Source: Altererythrobacter sp.
Lineage (GTDB): Bacteria; Pseudomonadota; Alphaproteobacteria; Sphingomonadales; Sphingomonadaceae
Assembly: GCA_023260985.1 (NCBI GenBank)
Contig: JALRKY010000029.1
Coordinates: 1 to 64,000, forward strand
Reading direction: 5' to 3'
Length of the DNA stretch: 64,000 nt
The translations under genes were made by a program, and so were the position numbers. Below the pieces are notes generated by a model. The model saw only the letters and a list, made by a program, of their open reading frames with translations, had not been told where the DNA came from and did no database searches. Positions 1-10,529 of this stretch are shown one piece after another. Positions within the stretch are counted from its first letter, which is position 1. Every line of letters starts with the position of its first letter.

Positions 1-455
<455 letters not shown>

Positions 456-468
456 TTGAGCGTCTGTA

Positions 469-1398
469 CTAGAGCGCGAGCCCTTCGGTTTCGGGCAGGC
501 CGCACATGATGTTGAGAATCTGGATTGCGGCCCCGCTGGCGCCTTTGCCAAGGTTGTCGAGCCGGGCGACGAGGCGCACCTGCGCACCGTCAGCGCTGGC
601 GAAGGCGAACAGCTCAAGCCCGTCCCACGGCGTTGCGCCAGTGTGCAGCAGCAGTTCGGACGGAGTATCCTCAAGCGGGTGGACCTTCACCACCGGCGAA
701 CCCGCGAAGAAGTCCGCGAGGGCAAGATGCAGCACGGCGATATCGGCCTGTGCGCCCATCGCGGCGAGCGGTAAAGGCACGTCAACCAGCATCCCGCGGA
801 AGCCTGGCACCACCCCGGGCGAAAACACCGGCGCATGGGCAAGCCCTGCGTGCCGCTGCATCTCGGGCAGATGCTTGTGCCCCATCGCAAGGCCATAGGC
901 GCGGAAGGCGATGTCGCGCTCGGCCTCGAACCGCTCGATCAGCGCCTTTCCGCCGCCCGAATATCCGGAGACAGCATTGACCGTGTAGGGCCAACTGGCG
1001 GATAGCAGACCGGCGCGCACCAAGGGCGCGACCAGCGCGAGGAAGCCGGTGGGATAGCAACCGGGATTGCTGACGCGCTGCGCACCGGCGACCGCAGCAT
1101 GCCCGATCAGTTCCGGAAAGCCGTAGGTCCAGCCATCGGCCACGCGGTGCGCGCTGGATGCGTCGATGAAGCGCGTTCCCGATCCTTCCGCCAGCGCGAC
1201 GGCTTCCTTGGCGGCATCGTCCGGAAGGCACAGGATCGCGACGTCGGCGGCATGGAGCGCTTCCTTGCGGGCAGCTTCGCTCTTGCGCTGCGCATCGTCG
1301 AGCAGCAGCAGTTCGAAATCGGCGCGCCCGGCGAGCCGTTCGCGGATTTCGATACCGGTCGTTCCGGCGGCGCCGTCAATGAAGATGCGGGTCGCCAT
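469..1398 (-). CDS. argC: N-acetyl-gamma-glutamyl-phosphate reductase (short-type ArgC)
   Basis: Reduces N-acetylglutamyl-5-phosphate to the semialdehyde with NADPH in cytoplasmic arginine synthesis. The N-terminus ATRIFIDGAAGTTGIEIRERL is the dinucleotide-binding start, and SNPGCYPTGFLAL carries the catalytic cysteine. The product is 309 residues, matching the short ArgC class rather than the longer (about 340 residue) class. The ORF track extends upstream to 342 residues, but the extra N-terminus is proline/alanine-rich and runs into the SH3 gene. The internal ATG, preceded by AAGG-type bases, is therefore preferred. It lies 10 bp downstream of the SH3 gene and is probably cotranscribed with it. 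Confidence 0.93.
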   Translation of the reverse strand: MATRIFIDGAAGTTGIEIRERLAGRADFELLLLDDAQRKSEAARKEALHAADVAILCLPDDAAKEAVALAEGSGTRFIDASSAHRVADGWTYGFPELIGHAAVAGAQRVSNPGCYPTGFLALVAPLVRAGLLSASWPYTVNAVSGYSGGGKALIERFEAERDIAFRAYGLAMGHKHLPEMQRHAGLAHAPVFSPGVVPGFRGMLVDVPLPLAAMGAQADIAVLHLALADFFAGSPVVKVHPLEDTPSELLLHTGATPWDGLELFAFASADGAQVRLVARLDNLGKGASGAAIQILNIMCGLPETEGLAL

Positions 1399-1408
1399 CG
1401 CGCGCGCC

Positions 1409-1759
1409 TTAGCCAGCGGCGGGGGCGAGGCTGGCCACGGGGACGTAGCCGCTCGGCCCGTCCGGCCCCAGGCAGGCCCAGGCCCAATCGCCTGCAATGT
1501 CGAGCACTTCGACGTTGCTGCCGCTATCGAGCCGGGTCACGACGTCGCTGTCGGCCCGCGAAGCGAGATGCATCGGAGCACCTTCGGTCGCCACGCTGCG
1601 GATTTGCGGAATCACGTAATGCGCCGCGAGATATTTGCCCGCCAGCCCCATATGCGCCAGGTCTCCGCGCAGCGGCAAAGTGCCGGGCGCAGGGCGCGCA
1701 ACCGGGCCAGCCAGCCGCAGCGGACCTTCCGGTACGTGATATGTCGCCTCACCGCTCAC
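1409..1759 (-). CDS. Orphan SH3-domain protein (NlpC/P60 N-terminal half only)
   Basis: A 116-residue protein resembling the N-terminal SH3 region of alphaproteobacterial NlpC/P60 (C40) cell-wall peptidases. Residues about 25-60 (PLRGDLAHMGLAGKYLAAHYVIPQ) form the lead-in. Residues about 60-110 (VEVLDIAGDWAWACLGPDGPSGYVPVASL) are a bacterial SH3 repeat. The C40 catalytic domain that normally follows is absent: the ORF stops and argC begins 10 bp later. In related bacteria an NlpC/P60 gene beside a leucyl aminopeptidase is common, so this may be a truncated remnant or a stand-alone adaptor. No signal peptide is visible. The product name rests on recalled family features. Confidence 0.7.
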   Translation of the reverse strand: MSGEATYHVPEGPLRLAGPVARPAPGTLPLRGDLAHMGLAGKYLAAHYVIPQIRSVATEGAPMHLASRADSDVVTRLDSGSNVEVLDIAGDWAWACLGPDGPSGYVPVASLAPAAG

Positions 1760-1855
1760 TGGCGCGTGTTCCCCTGGTCAAACAGCCCCGCTACACGCGG
1801 GCTGCGCGGGCGCTTATACATGGAAGGCCTTTCCGGCAAGTTAGCCGTGGTCGAC

Positions 1856-3247
<1,392 letters not shown>

Positions 3248-3317
3248 GGGGTTTTATCTAGTGACGCCAAACGCGTTGTCACTCGCAATTTTGCGCATGC
3301 GTCCCTATGAGGGCGCC

Positions 3318-4148
3318 ATGCACCAGTACCAAGTCATCGAGGGAAGCGAGACCGTCTATCGCGACGGCACGATCAAGCTGCACGGGCCCGAAGGGTTCGA
3401 GGGCATGCGCAAGGCCGGCCGGCTTGCGGCAGAAATCCTCGACGAGCTGACGACCTTCGTGAAGCCGGGCGTGACCACGGCCGAAATCGACGATTTCGCG
3501 CGCGGAATGATGCTGGACGCAGGCGCGGTGCCCGCCACTCTGGGTTATCGCGGCTATGCGCATAGCTGCTGCACTTCGATCAACCATGTGATCTGCCACG
3601 GCATCCCGGGCGACAAGGCACTGAAGGACGGGGACATCGTCAATATCGATGTGACCCCGCTGCTCGACGGCTGGCATGGTGACACCAGCCGCATGTTCTA
3701 CGCGGGAGAACCGCCGCTGAAAGCGACGCGGCTGGTCGATGTGACCTATGAATGCCTGATGCTGGGGATCGAGTCGGCATCGAAGCCCGGCGCGCGGCTG
3801 GGCGATATCGGCGCAGCGATCGAGGCGCATGCGCACCAGTTCCGCTATGGCGTGGTGCGCGAATTCTGCGGGCACGGGTTGGGGCGGCTGTTCCACGATG
3901 CGCCCGAAGTGGTCCATGCGGGCCGCGCAGGCACCGGGCCGGAGCTCAAGCCCGGCATGTTCTTCACCATCGAACCGATGATCAATGCGGGCAAGCCCTG
4001 GGCGAAAGTGCTCAATGACGGCTGGACGGCGGTGACGCGCGACAAGTCACTCAGTGCGCAGTTCGAACACTCGATCGGCATTACCGAAACCGGAGTGGAG
4101 ATCTTCACCAAGAGCCCGAAGGGGTTGAACAAGCCGCCCTACGCCTGA
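3318..4148 (+). CDS. map: Type I methionine aminopeptidase
   Basis: Removes the initiator methionine from nascent proteins in the cytosol. The 276-residue product shows the pita-bread fold landmarks: AHSCCTSINHVICHGIP (histidine), NIDVTPLLDGWHGDTSRMF (metal aspartates), FCGHGLGRLFHDAPEV (metal histidine), FFTIEPMINAG and SAQFEHSIGIT (metal glutamates). The track ORF runs much further upstream, but homologues begin near HQYQVIEGSE, so this ATG was chosen; another ATG seven codons upstream is possible. It is divergent from the aminopeptidase gene, with a 49-70 bp shared promoter region. Confidence 0.95.
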   Translation: MHQYQVIEGSETVYRDGTIKLHGPEGFEGMRKAGRLAAEILDELTTFVKPGVTTAEIDDFARGMMLDAGAVPATLGYRGYAHSCCTSINHVICHGIPGDKALKDGDIVNIDVTPLLDGWHGDTSRMFYAGEPPLKATRLVDVTYECLMLGIESASKPGARLGDIGAAIEAHAHQFRYGVVREFCGHGLGRLFHDAPEVVHAGRAGTGPELKPGMFFTIEPMINAGKPWAKVLNDGWTAVTRDKSLSAQFEHSIGITETGVEIFTKSPKGLNKPPYA

Positions 4149-4371
4149 CGGCGGGAAGTGGGTGGAAAGCGGACAAGCGGCGGCAGAATCAAAAGTGGTG
4201 ACCCACAGGATCACAATCCGCGTGTCGCGGCTTAGAGCCCATTCTCCGCGCAGTTCGCGAAGCAATATCTACTATCGCTTGGCTAACCGCCCGATCGTTT
4301 CTTGCACCTGCTCTGGACGAGTGTCACGTCTGCCAATGCGATGGATCGAGTGAAGCGTTAGGGAGCGGATA

Positions 4372-4767
4372 ATGTCCTGGATGGAATGGTACAATAATCT
4401 TGTGAAGCCCTCGTGGACGCCTGATCCTGCCACGATCGGGATGGTTTGGCAGGTGCTTTACCCGATCATCCTCGCAACATTCTTGTTTGTCATGATACAG
4501 GCGGTGCGCAAGAAACTGCCATGGCGCGTTACTTGGCCATTCGTCATCAATCTGGTCGCCAATTTCGCATTCACGCCAATCCAGTTCGGGCTTCAAAGCC
4601 TGATTTTGGCAGCACTAGATATCTTGTTAGTATTGGGATCGATAATCTGGATGATGGTTGCAATCTGGAAGCACTACAAATGGGTCGCGCTTGCGCAAAT
4701 ACCTTATCTTGTTTGGGTGTCGATTGCCTCTGTGCTACAGTTGAGTATCAGTTGGTATAACTTGTAG
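4372..4767 (+). CDS. TspO/MBR-like membrane protein, short form
   Basis: Tryptophan-rich sensory protein/TspO family, membrane proteins that bind tetrapyrroles and other small ligands. Family landmarks are NLVKPSWTPDPATIGMVWQVLYP near the N-terminus, LVANFAFTPIQF in the middle and QIPYLVWVSIASVLQLSI at the end. The product has 131 residues and about four membrane spans. The first of the usual five helices seems to be missing, because the KPxW motif starts at about residue 12. The ATG has a GGAG box 7 bp upstream (GGGAGCGGATA). It stands alone with no obvious operon partner. Its AT content is somewhat higher than that of its neighbours. Confidence 0.75.
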   Translation: MSWMEWYNNLVKPSWTPDPATIGMVWQVLYPIILATFLFVMIQAVRKKLPWRVTWPFVINLVANFAFTPIQFGLQSLILAALDILLVLGSIIWMMVAIWKHYKWVALAQIPYLVWVSIASVLQLSISWYNL

Positions 4768-5158
4768 TCTTGGGCGCGCATGGTGAGCCAATAAACAAGA
4801 ACCTTTAAGCTACCTGCCGGGATCATCATCGTCCGCGTGTGGGGGCGAACCCCTGCTCCGCAACCAATCTTGCCAAGTGATCATGCGACAAAAGCGACGG
4901 CGCTTCGTGTTCTGAGGATACCGACTTTCTTTCATCCGCAATTGGGTTGTTAGCGGACATTCCCGATTTTCCTACATGGCCGCGTTCTGGCAAGAAGACA
5001 GCGTTCTTTGCCATTGTCGTATCGCCTCATGCCACCCTTCGCAGCCAAAACTCGGGAGTAGGTTTTTCTTCTACAGGACTATATCGCATGTGTCGCATTG
5101 ACGCCAAAAGCGCGGTGCCACCTCGACCGATTAAGCCAGAGGGGCGCTGGCGGGGCTT
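4768..5158. other. Intergenic stretch without recognisable gene
   Basis: About 390 bp between the TspO-like gene and the 3' end of ccmB. Two opposing ORFs of 62 and 71 codons overlap here; neither has a convincing ribosome binding site or recognisable motif. No tRNA, terminator hairpin with a T-run or repeat could be supported. Confidence 0.6.
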
Positions 5159-5821
5159 CTAACCCTCTCTCCCCGCCCTGATCGCAGCCCCTGCTGCAAA
5201 TGGCGTGATCGCCACCAGCAGCAGGCTGATCGCGGCGGAGAAGCCCAAGGTCGCCGGGTCGCCGCGTTCGAGCGCGCCCGCGCCGAAGATCAGGATCGGC
5301 AGCGCCAGCGGGATCAGCAGCAGGCCGGAAAGCGCCGCGCCCGCGCGCAGCCCCGCGGTCAGCGCAGCGATCATCAGGCCGACCGCCGCCAGCCCCGGCG
5401 TGCCGGCCAGCAGGCCCAGCAGCAGCAGGTACAGCGTCTCGCCATCCAGCTTGAGCAGCGCAGCGGCGGGCAAACACGCCAGCATCAGCAGCGGCGCGAA
5501 GCTGAGCCAATGCGCGACGAGGCGCACCACCATCACGATCTCTTCGGTCACACCGCGCAGGTTGAGTTGGTCGAAAATGCCGAGCGCGATATCCTCCTGC
5601 ACCAGCCGGTCGAGTGGCAGGATCGCCGCCAGCAGTGCCGCGATCCAAAGCACCTCGCCTCCGGTCTTTGCGAGCAGCGGCGCATCCGGCCCGACCGCAA
5701 AGGGATAGAGCATCGCCACCGCGAGGAAGAACAGCAGCGGCAGCACTGCACCGCCGCGGCTGCTGCCGAACAGCAAATTGCGCAGGTCACGCCACATCAA
5801 TGCGGTGAGCACGCGGATCAT
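5159..5821 (-). CDS. ccmB: Haem exporter permease CcmB
   Basis: Inner-membrane subunit of the CcmABCD system, which handles haem for cytochrome c maturation in the periplasm. The 220-residue protein is almost entirely hydrophobic, with about six spans. It starts with the typical RDLRNLLFGSSRGGAVLPLLFF and contains PLDRLVQEDIALGIFDQL, a conserved CcmB cytoplasmic loop. Its ATG overlaps the end of ccmA by four bases (ATGA), indicating translational coupling. No ccmC, ccmD or ccmE is adjacent; they must lie elsewhere, as often in sphingomonads. Confidence 0.93.
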   Translation of the reverse strand: MIRVLTALMWRDLRNLLFGSSRGGAVLPLLFFLAVAMLYPFAVGPDAPLLAKTGGEVLWIAALLAAILPLDRLVQEDIALGIFDQLNLRGVTEEIVMVVRLVAHWLSFAPLLMLACLPAAALLKLDGETLYLLLLGLLAGTPGLAAVGLMIAALTAGLRAGAALSGLLLIPLALPILIFGAGALERGDPATLGFSAAISLLLVAITPFAAGAAIRAGREG

Positions 5822-6390
5822 GGCACGAATTCCGCCAGCTCAAGCACGCGCATCCCGTCGAGCGGGAAGGGCTGGTGAGAGGCCAGCACGCAGATCCCGT
5901 GCGCGCGGGAGTGGCTCCCCACCATTGCGGCGGCCATGCTCACGCCGCGATGGTCGAGCCCGTTCAATGGCTCGTCAAGCAGCCAGATCGGCGCGATTTG
6001 CGCCGATAGCCGGGCAAGCGCGGCGCGCTTGCGCTGGCCGGTCGAAAGATAGTGCACCGGCACATCGAGCAAATGCTCGATGTCCCATGGATAGTTCGTG
6101 CCAGGAGTCGCGTCGATCGCACGCCAGAAGGCAAGCGCGTGGCTCAACGGCTGGTCAGGGTCGAGCGCGGGCTTTTCGTCAAGCAGGCCGACCGCACCAT
6201 CGCGTTCGACCGTCCCGGCATAGGGCGAGAGCAACCCGGCCAGGATGCGCAGCAGGCTCGACTTCCCGATGCCGTTGGCGCCGGTGACATGCAGCACGTC
6301 GCCCGGCTCGAGCGACAGCGACAGCCCGCGGAACAACACGCGGTCGCCACGTCGGCAGGCGAGATCATGGGCGGCGAGGCGCGCTTGCAT
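5818..6390 (-). CDS. ccmA: Cytochrome c biogenesis ABC ATPase CcmA
   Basis: ATPase of the CcmAB transporter, whose ATP hydrolysis drives release of holo-CcmE. The 190-residue protein is short, as usual for CcmA. Walker A is GANGIGKSS at about residue 36; the ABC signature is the degenerate LSTGQRKRAALARL; Walker B is IWLLDEPLNGLD. It is the first gene of the ccmAB pair and divergent from the pterin dehydratase gene, with 47 bp between their start codons. Confidence 0.94.
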   Translation of the reverse strand: MQARLAAHDLACRRGDRVLFRGLSLSLEPGDVLHVTGANGIGKSSLLRILAGLLSPYAGTVERDGAVGLLDEKPALDPDQPLSHALAFWRAIDATPGTNYPWDIEHLLDVPVHYLSTGQRKRAALARLSAQIAPIWLLDEPLNGLDHRGVSMAAAMVGSHSRAHGICVLASHQPFPLDGMRVLELAEFVP

Positions 6391-6437
6391 AGCGCCTCCG
6401 GTTAGGCGAAAGCGGCTTTCGTCACAAGGAGGTGGAC

Positions 6438-6743
6438 ATGATCGTTCCGCAACTCACCGATGCCGAATGCGATACATTGCTGGCCGCGCATCCCGGCTGG
6501 TCGATTTCGCGCGAGGGCAGGGCGATCGAGCGGACCTTCACCTTCGCCAATTTCAGCGAAGCGTGGGACTTCATGAACCGGGTGGCGCTGCTGGCCGAGG
6601 CGCATGACCACCACCCCGAATGGTTCAACGTTTATAACCGGGTGCAGATCACGCTCACCACGCATGACGCCGCCCCCGAAGCGGGCGGCGCCCTGTCCGA
6701 ACGTGATGCAGTGATGGCAGCGGCAATCGACGCGCTGCTCTGA
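6438..6743 (+). CDS. phhB: 4a-hydroxytetrahydrobiopterin dehydratase (PCD/DCoH)
   Basis: Recycles pterin-4a-carbinolamine, classically for phenylalanine hydroxylase; in bacteria it is often encoded alone. The core motif [25 protein letters not shown] contains the paired histidines and the PEW signature. It is 101 residues, the usual length. The track starts two codons earlier at GTG, but a perfect AAGGAGG lies 5 bp before the ATG used here. The insertion between THDA and LSERD (APEAGGA) is slightly longer than the usual GLS turn. Confidence 0.92.
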   Translation: MIVPQLTDAECDTLLAAHPGWSISREGRAIERTFTFANFSEAWDFMNRVALLAEAHDHHPEWFNVYNRVQITLTTHDAAPEAGGALSERDAVMAAAIDALL

Positions 6744-6753
6744 TCCCCTGGGT

Positions 6754-7563
6754 TTAGCCTTCGACGCCGATCCCGATCCCTTGCGCACGCATTTCCTTGC
6801 GCACGCGGCCGGGCAGGAAGCGCGAAAGGAACAGCAAGCGGCTCGCCGTCTTGCCGACAGTGTAGTCGAGCTTGTCGCTGTGCACCGCGTCCCACACCAC
6901 TTTGGACACGTCGCTGACGGGTGAGACTTCAACGCCGGCCTCGACCAGACTTTCCTTCACCGACTGGTTGGATTCCGGCCGGGTCTGTTCGATAAGCGGG
7001 GTGTCGATGAAGCCGGGGCAGAGTGCGGAAACCTTGATCCCGTCAGGCGCCCATTCGGCGTCGAGACTGCGCGTCATGCCGCGCACCGCCCATTTGGTGG
7101 CGCAATAGACGCTCATGTTCGGCGCGCCGATGATCCCGGCAAGGCTGGCGGTGTTGACGAGCGCAGATCCGGGCGCGGTCTTCTTCAGATGCGCATAGGC
7201 TGCCTGCGCCCCGAAGAGGACGCCCTTGACGTTGACATCGAGCAGGGCTTCGATCTCGCCAGTCGGCTGCTCGGCCAGCGGCCCGCCATGTGCGATGCCC
7301 GCATTGTTGAAGAGAGCGTCGATCCGCCCGCCGGCTGCAGTGGAGAACGCCTCGAGCGCCACGTCCCATGCCGTACGGTCGCGCACATCGAGCTTGTGGG
7401 CATATTTGAAGCCACCAGGGATCAGGGCGAGCGTTTCTTCCATCCCCTGCTCGTTGACATCACCGATGCCCACGAACCAGCCGCGCTTGCCGAAATAGAT
7501 GGCGACTTCGCGCCCGATCCCCGAACCGCCGCCCGTGATGAAGATTGCCCTGCGTTCTCCCAT
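6754..7563 (-). CDS. SDR family oxidoreductase
   Basis: Classical short-chain dehydrogenase of 269 residues. The nucleotide-binding TGGGSGIGRE sits at about residue 10 and the NNAG motif at about residue 90. The catalytic serine lies in NTASLAG and the Tyr/Lys pair in YCATKWAVRG. An acidic residue after beta-2 (IGDVNEQG) suggests NAD(H) preference. The substrate cannot be told from sequence. It ends 10 bp from the convergent pterin dehydratase gene and is probably monocistronic. Confidence 0.88.
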   Translation of the reverse strand: MGERRAIFITGGGSGIGREVAIYFGKRGWFVGIGDVNEQGMEETLALIPGGFKYAHKLDVRDRTAWDVALEAFSTAAGGRIDALFNNAGIAHGGPLAEQPTGEIEALLDVNVKGVLFGAQAAYAHLKKTAPGSALVNTASLAGIIGAPNMSVYCATKWAVRGMTRSLDAEWAPDGIKVSALCPGFIDTPLIEQTRPESNQSVKESLVEAGVEVSPVSDVSKVVWDAVHSDKLDYTVGKTASRLLFLSRFLPGRVRKEMRAQGIGIGVEG

Positions 7564-7638
7564 TTCGTCTCTCCCAAATACAAACCGCGCAGAGCTGATA
7601 ACCCCGCGCGGCTTGCTTGTCAGCTATTCACATTGATG

Positions 7639-9711
7639 TCAGCTGCCCAGCGCCTCCTTGAGGCCTTGGACGTGTTCGGCGCCTTCGAGAACCTGCGCGG
7701 TCGAGGGCTTCAATACATCGCCGAGCGGTTCGGCCCGCCCGCCAAGGCATTCGGCGAGAAAGTTCTCGGCGATCGCGAAGAAGGCGATATTGTTGGTCGG
7801 CTTGGCGAAGCCGTGGCCTTCATCGGGATAGAGCACATAGGTGACCGGAATCCCCGCCTTCTTCATGGCACCCACGATCTGGTCGCTTTCCGCCTGCTTG
7901 ACGCGCGGATCGTTGGCCCCCTGCGCGATCAGCAACGGCTTGGTGATCTGGTCAGCCTTGTAAAGCGGGCTCGCGGCCTTGAGCAGCGCCAGGCCTTCCT
8001 CGGTATTGGGATCACCCATCCGGTCATGGAAGACCTTCACCAGAGGCGCCCAATAGGGGGGGATGGTGGAAAGCAGGGTTTCGAGGTTCGAGGGGCCGAC
8101 GATGTCGACACCGCATGCGAAAGCCTCGGGCGTGAAGGTCAGCCCCGCCAGCGTGGCATAGCCGCCATAGGAACCGCCCATGATCGCGACCTTGTCCTTG
8201 CCGGTGATGCCCTGTTCGACCGCCCAGTTGGTCGCATCGATCAGGTCGTCATGCATCTTCAGGCCCCACTGCAGGTTTCCGGCGTTGAGGAAATCCTTGC
8301 CGAAGCCGGTCGAGCCGCGGAAGTTGACCGACAGCACGGCATAGCCGCGGTTGGCGAGCATCTGGTGGACGGTGTTGAAGCCGTAGCCATCGCGCGCCCA
8401 GGGGCCACCGTGGACGAACAGCACCATCGGCACAGCGTAATCGGGCTTGCCGTCGCCATCCGCATCGCTGCCAGGCGGCAGGGTGAGGTAGGAAGGCAGG
8501 GTCAAGCCGTCGCGGCTGGCGATCTCGACCGGATGCATCGGCTGCAGCGGCGCGCCTTCGAGTTCCGGCCGTGAAGTGTAGAAATGATTGAGCGTGCCGG
8601 CCTTGTGATCGTAAATATAGGTCGAGCTCGGCGTGATCAGCGGATCGTTCCACACGATCCACTTGCTGTTATCATCGGTGCGCGATTGGACGCCGAATTC
8701 GCCATCGAGCTTGCTGCCGAGGAATTCGAGCGCGGCCTTGACATCGGGGTCGGTCGCGGTCCATTCAGTGGTGAGGTATTCGACCGAATAGGCTTCCACC
8801 ACACCGGTCTTCGGATCGCGGATCGTGCCGCCGATATCGGCCCTTTCGTCTTCGGCAACAAGCGTGCGCTCACCGGTCGTAACATTTTCCGCATAGAGCG
8901 CGGCGGTGTTGCGGCCCCGGCTGTCGAGCCAGTAGAGTATCGATCCGTCATTCGTGTAGCCGGCCGGGTTCGTGGTGAGCGAGTCCTCCATCGCAGTGGC
9001 CGAGAAAGGCTCGGCTTCGACCTTGGCGTCTACCACGCGGAAATAGTCGGTGCCGCCTTCAGCGTTTTGCCGCATCGCCATCCGCACAGTCAGCGTGTCG
9101 TCGGCCATGAAGCCGGCATAGCTGTCATTCTGCAACACCATGGTGAGCTCGCCCGTGTTAAGGTTGAGCAGGTGCACGTCATGGTATTGGGGATTGCGAT
9201 TGTTGAGCCCGACCAAGATCTTGTCGCGGATCGATTCCGAACCGCCGATCAGCAGCACGCGGGTCTTCTCGAAGGGCGTAAGGGTGGTTTCCTTACCGCT
9301 GGCGATTTTGACGCCATATAGCAGGAAGTTCTCGTCGCCGCCCTTGTCCTGTATGTAGAGGAGGCTCTGCGAATCCGGTGACCAGAAATACTGGCGGATC
9401 GGGCGATCCTGGGCATCGGTCATCGGCTTGCCGCCATCGGGATTTCCGACCGGCGCCATCCACACGTTGAGCACGCCGTCCTTGGGCGCGAGCCAGCTCA
9501 GCCATTTTCCGTCGGGGCTGATCTGGCCACCGGCGCGGGACGGGTTGCCGAACAAAGCGTCGCGCGGGATCAGGGGGGCGGCTTGGTGGTGCTGGTGCAT
9601 CGTGGTTCCATCATTGGCGTGGTGATCGGCAAGCGCCATGCTGGGCAGCGCCAGCGCACTGGCTGCGAGCGCGGTAGTAAGCAGGCGTGTTACCAGGGGT
9701 CGTTTGTTCAT
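7639..9711 (-). CDS. Secreted S9-family prolyl oligopeptidase-like peptidase
   Basis: Predicted periplasmic serine exopeptidase of the dipeptidyl/acylaminoacyl peptidase type. A signal peptide (residues 1 to about 28, ending PSMALA-DHH) is followed by a beta-propeller region (about 50-420) and an alpha/beta hydrolase domain (about 430-660). The nucleophile is in MGGSYGGYAT, the acid in GANDPRVK and the histidine in PDEGHGFAKP. The RGSTGFGKDFLNAG segment is typical of the family. The 690-residue length is normal. The start codon has GAGAGGAAT upstream. It probably processes imported or secreted peptides; such genes are abundant in Erythrobacteraceae. Confidence 0.92.
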   Translation of the reverse strand: MNKRPLVTRLLTTALAASALALPSMALADHHANDGTTMHQHHQAAPLIPRDALFGNPSRAGGQISPDGKWLSWLAPKDGVLNVWMAPVGNPDGGKPMTDAQDRPIRQYFWSPDSQSLLYIQDKGGDENFLLYGVKIASGKETTLTPFEKTRVLLIGGSESIRDKILVGLNNRNPQYHDVHLLNLNTGELTMVLQNDSYAGFMADDTLTVRMAMRQNAEGGTDYFRVVDAKVEAEPFSATAMEDSLTTNPAGYTNDGSILYWLDSRGRNTAALYAENVTTGERTLVAEDERADIGGTIRDPKTGVVEAYSVEYLTTEWTATDPDVKAALEFLGSKLDGEFGVQSRTDDNSKWIVWNDPLITPSSTYIYDHKAGTLNHFYTSRPELEGAPLQPMHPVEIASRDGLTLPSYLTLPPGSDADGDGKPDYAVPMVLFVHGGPWARDGYGFNTVHQMLANRGYAVLSVNFRGSTGFGKDFLNAGNLQWGLKMHDDLIDATNWAVEQGITGKDKVAIMGGSYGGYATLAGLTFTPEAFACGVDIVGPSNLETLLSTIPPYWAPLVKVFHDRMGDPNTEEGLALLKAASPLYKADQITKPLLIAQGANDPRVKQAESDQIVGAMKKAGIPVTYVLYPDEGHGFAKPTNNIAFFAIAENFLAECLGGRAEPLGDVLKPSTAQVLEGAEHVQGLKEALGS

Positions 9712-9753
9712 CGGTATTCCTCTCTCGCGTTGGAACGGTGCTTTGCGACGTTA

Positions 9754-9781
9754 CGGTGTGTTGTAATACCAATACACACTG
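9754..9781. promoter_or_regulatory. Inverted repeat upstream of the S9 peptidase gene
   Basis: CGGTGTGT and ACACACTG form an 8-bp inverted repeat with one mismatch around a 12-bp AT-rich centre, about 45 bp upstream of the peptidase start. It is a possible operator; no regulator is implied by the neighbours. Confidence 0.3.
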
Positions 9782-9803
9782 AATTGCTCGTGGCAATAGA
9801 TAC

Positions 9804-10421
9804 TCATAACGCGGGATTGGCGTAATAGTGCCATGTGAAAATCGCCATTGCGCCGCGATGGGGGCGCCAGGCCTCGCCGAGCTCGCGGGTCGGCTTTTCG
9901 GTCGGGCGTTCGGGCAATTCGAGCAGTCGTTTGACGCCCTCCTGCACGGCCAGGTCCCCCGCCGGCCAGATATCGGTGCGGCCTTCGGTGAACAGCAGGT
10001 AGATTTCCGCCGACCAGCGCCCGATGCCCTTGATCCGGGTCAGCTCGGCGATGGCAGTCTCGTCATCTTCGGGCAGGTTTTCGAAGTCTACCTCGCCCGC
10101 GGCCGACAGTTCGCAGAGGCTTCGCGCATAGCCCTGTTTCTGGCGCGACAACCCGCAAGCGCGCAGCGTATCGAAGTCGCGCTCGAGCACGCATGCAGGG
10201 GTGAATTCCAGGCCCAGTTCGGCCTCGAGCTTGTTCCACATGCTGCTCGCCGCCGCGACCGAGACCTGCTGACCCACGATCGTACGCAGCAGCGTCTTGA
10301 ACCCGCGATCGCGGATGCGCGGTTCGGGATAGCCGACTCGTTCCAATTCGCGCGCTATGCGCGTGTCGCGTTCGGCCAGTGTGTCCAGCCCGGAGCGGAT
10401 TGCCTCGGCGCTCAATCCCAC
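9804..10421 (-). CDS. DNA-3-methyladenine glycosylase II-like (HhH-GPD)
   Basis: Base-excision repair enzyme removing alkylated bases. The helix-hairpin-helix is LTRIKGIGRWSAEIYLLF; the catalytic aspartate is in IWPAGDLAVQEG (GPD motif); LLRTIVGQQVSVAAA is the lead helix. It lacks the Ada regulatory half and the AlkA N-terminal domain, giving a compact 205-residue enzyme. The track extends it to 318 residues across the divergent ferredoxin gene, which is unlikely. A GTG with AGGGGAA upstream (TAGGGGAATCATTA) is the better start and leaves a 108-bp divergent promoter region. Confidence 0.88.
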   Translation of the reverse strand: MGLSAEAIRSGLDTLAERDTRIARELERVGYPEPRIRDRGFKTLLRTIVGQQVSVAAASSMWNKLEAELGLEFTPACVLERDFDTLRACGLSRQKQGYARSLCELSAAGEVDFENLPEDDETAIAELTRIKGIGRWSAEIYLLFTEGRTDIWPAGDLAVQEGVKRLLELPERPTEKPTRELGEAWRPHRGAMAIFTWHYYANPAL

Positions 10422-10529
10422 TAATGATTCCCCTAGCTTGCAAATTGGCTCCGCAGACCGTAGCAGCCCGCCCGAGCAGTCGATAGTGGCCGCAGCATAT
10501 GCGCGCCGATCAGGAAGGAACTTGCACCG

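Noticed and set aside
4826-5014. 62-codon minus-strand ORF in the TspO-ccmB gap
   Set aside because: No ribosome binding site, no family features, and another ORF overlaps it on the opposite strand.
7189-8574. 461-codon plus-strand ORF opposite the S9 peptidase gene
   Set aside because: Mirrors the peptidase and SDR genes, no recognisable domain; a shadow of codon bias.
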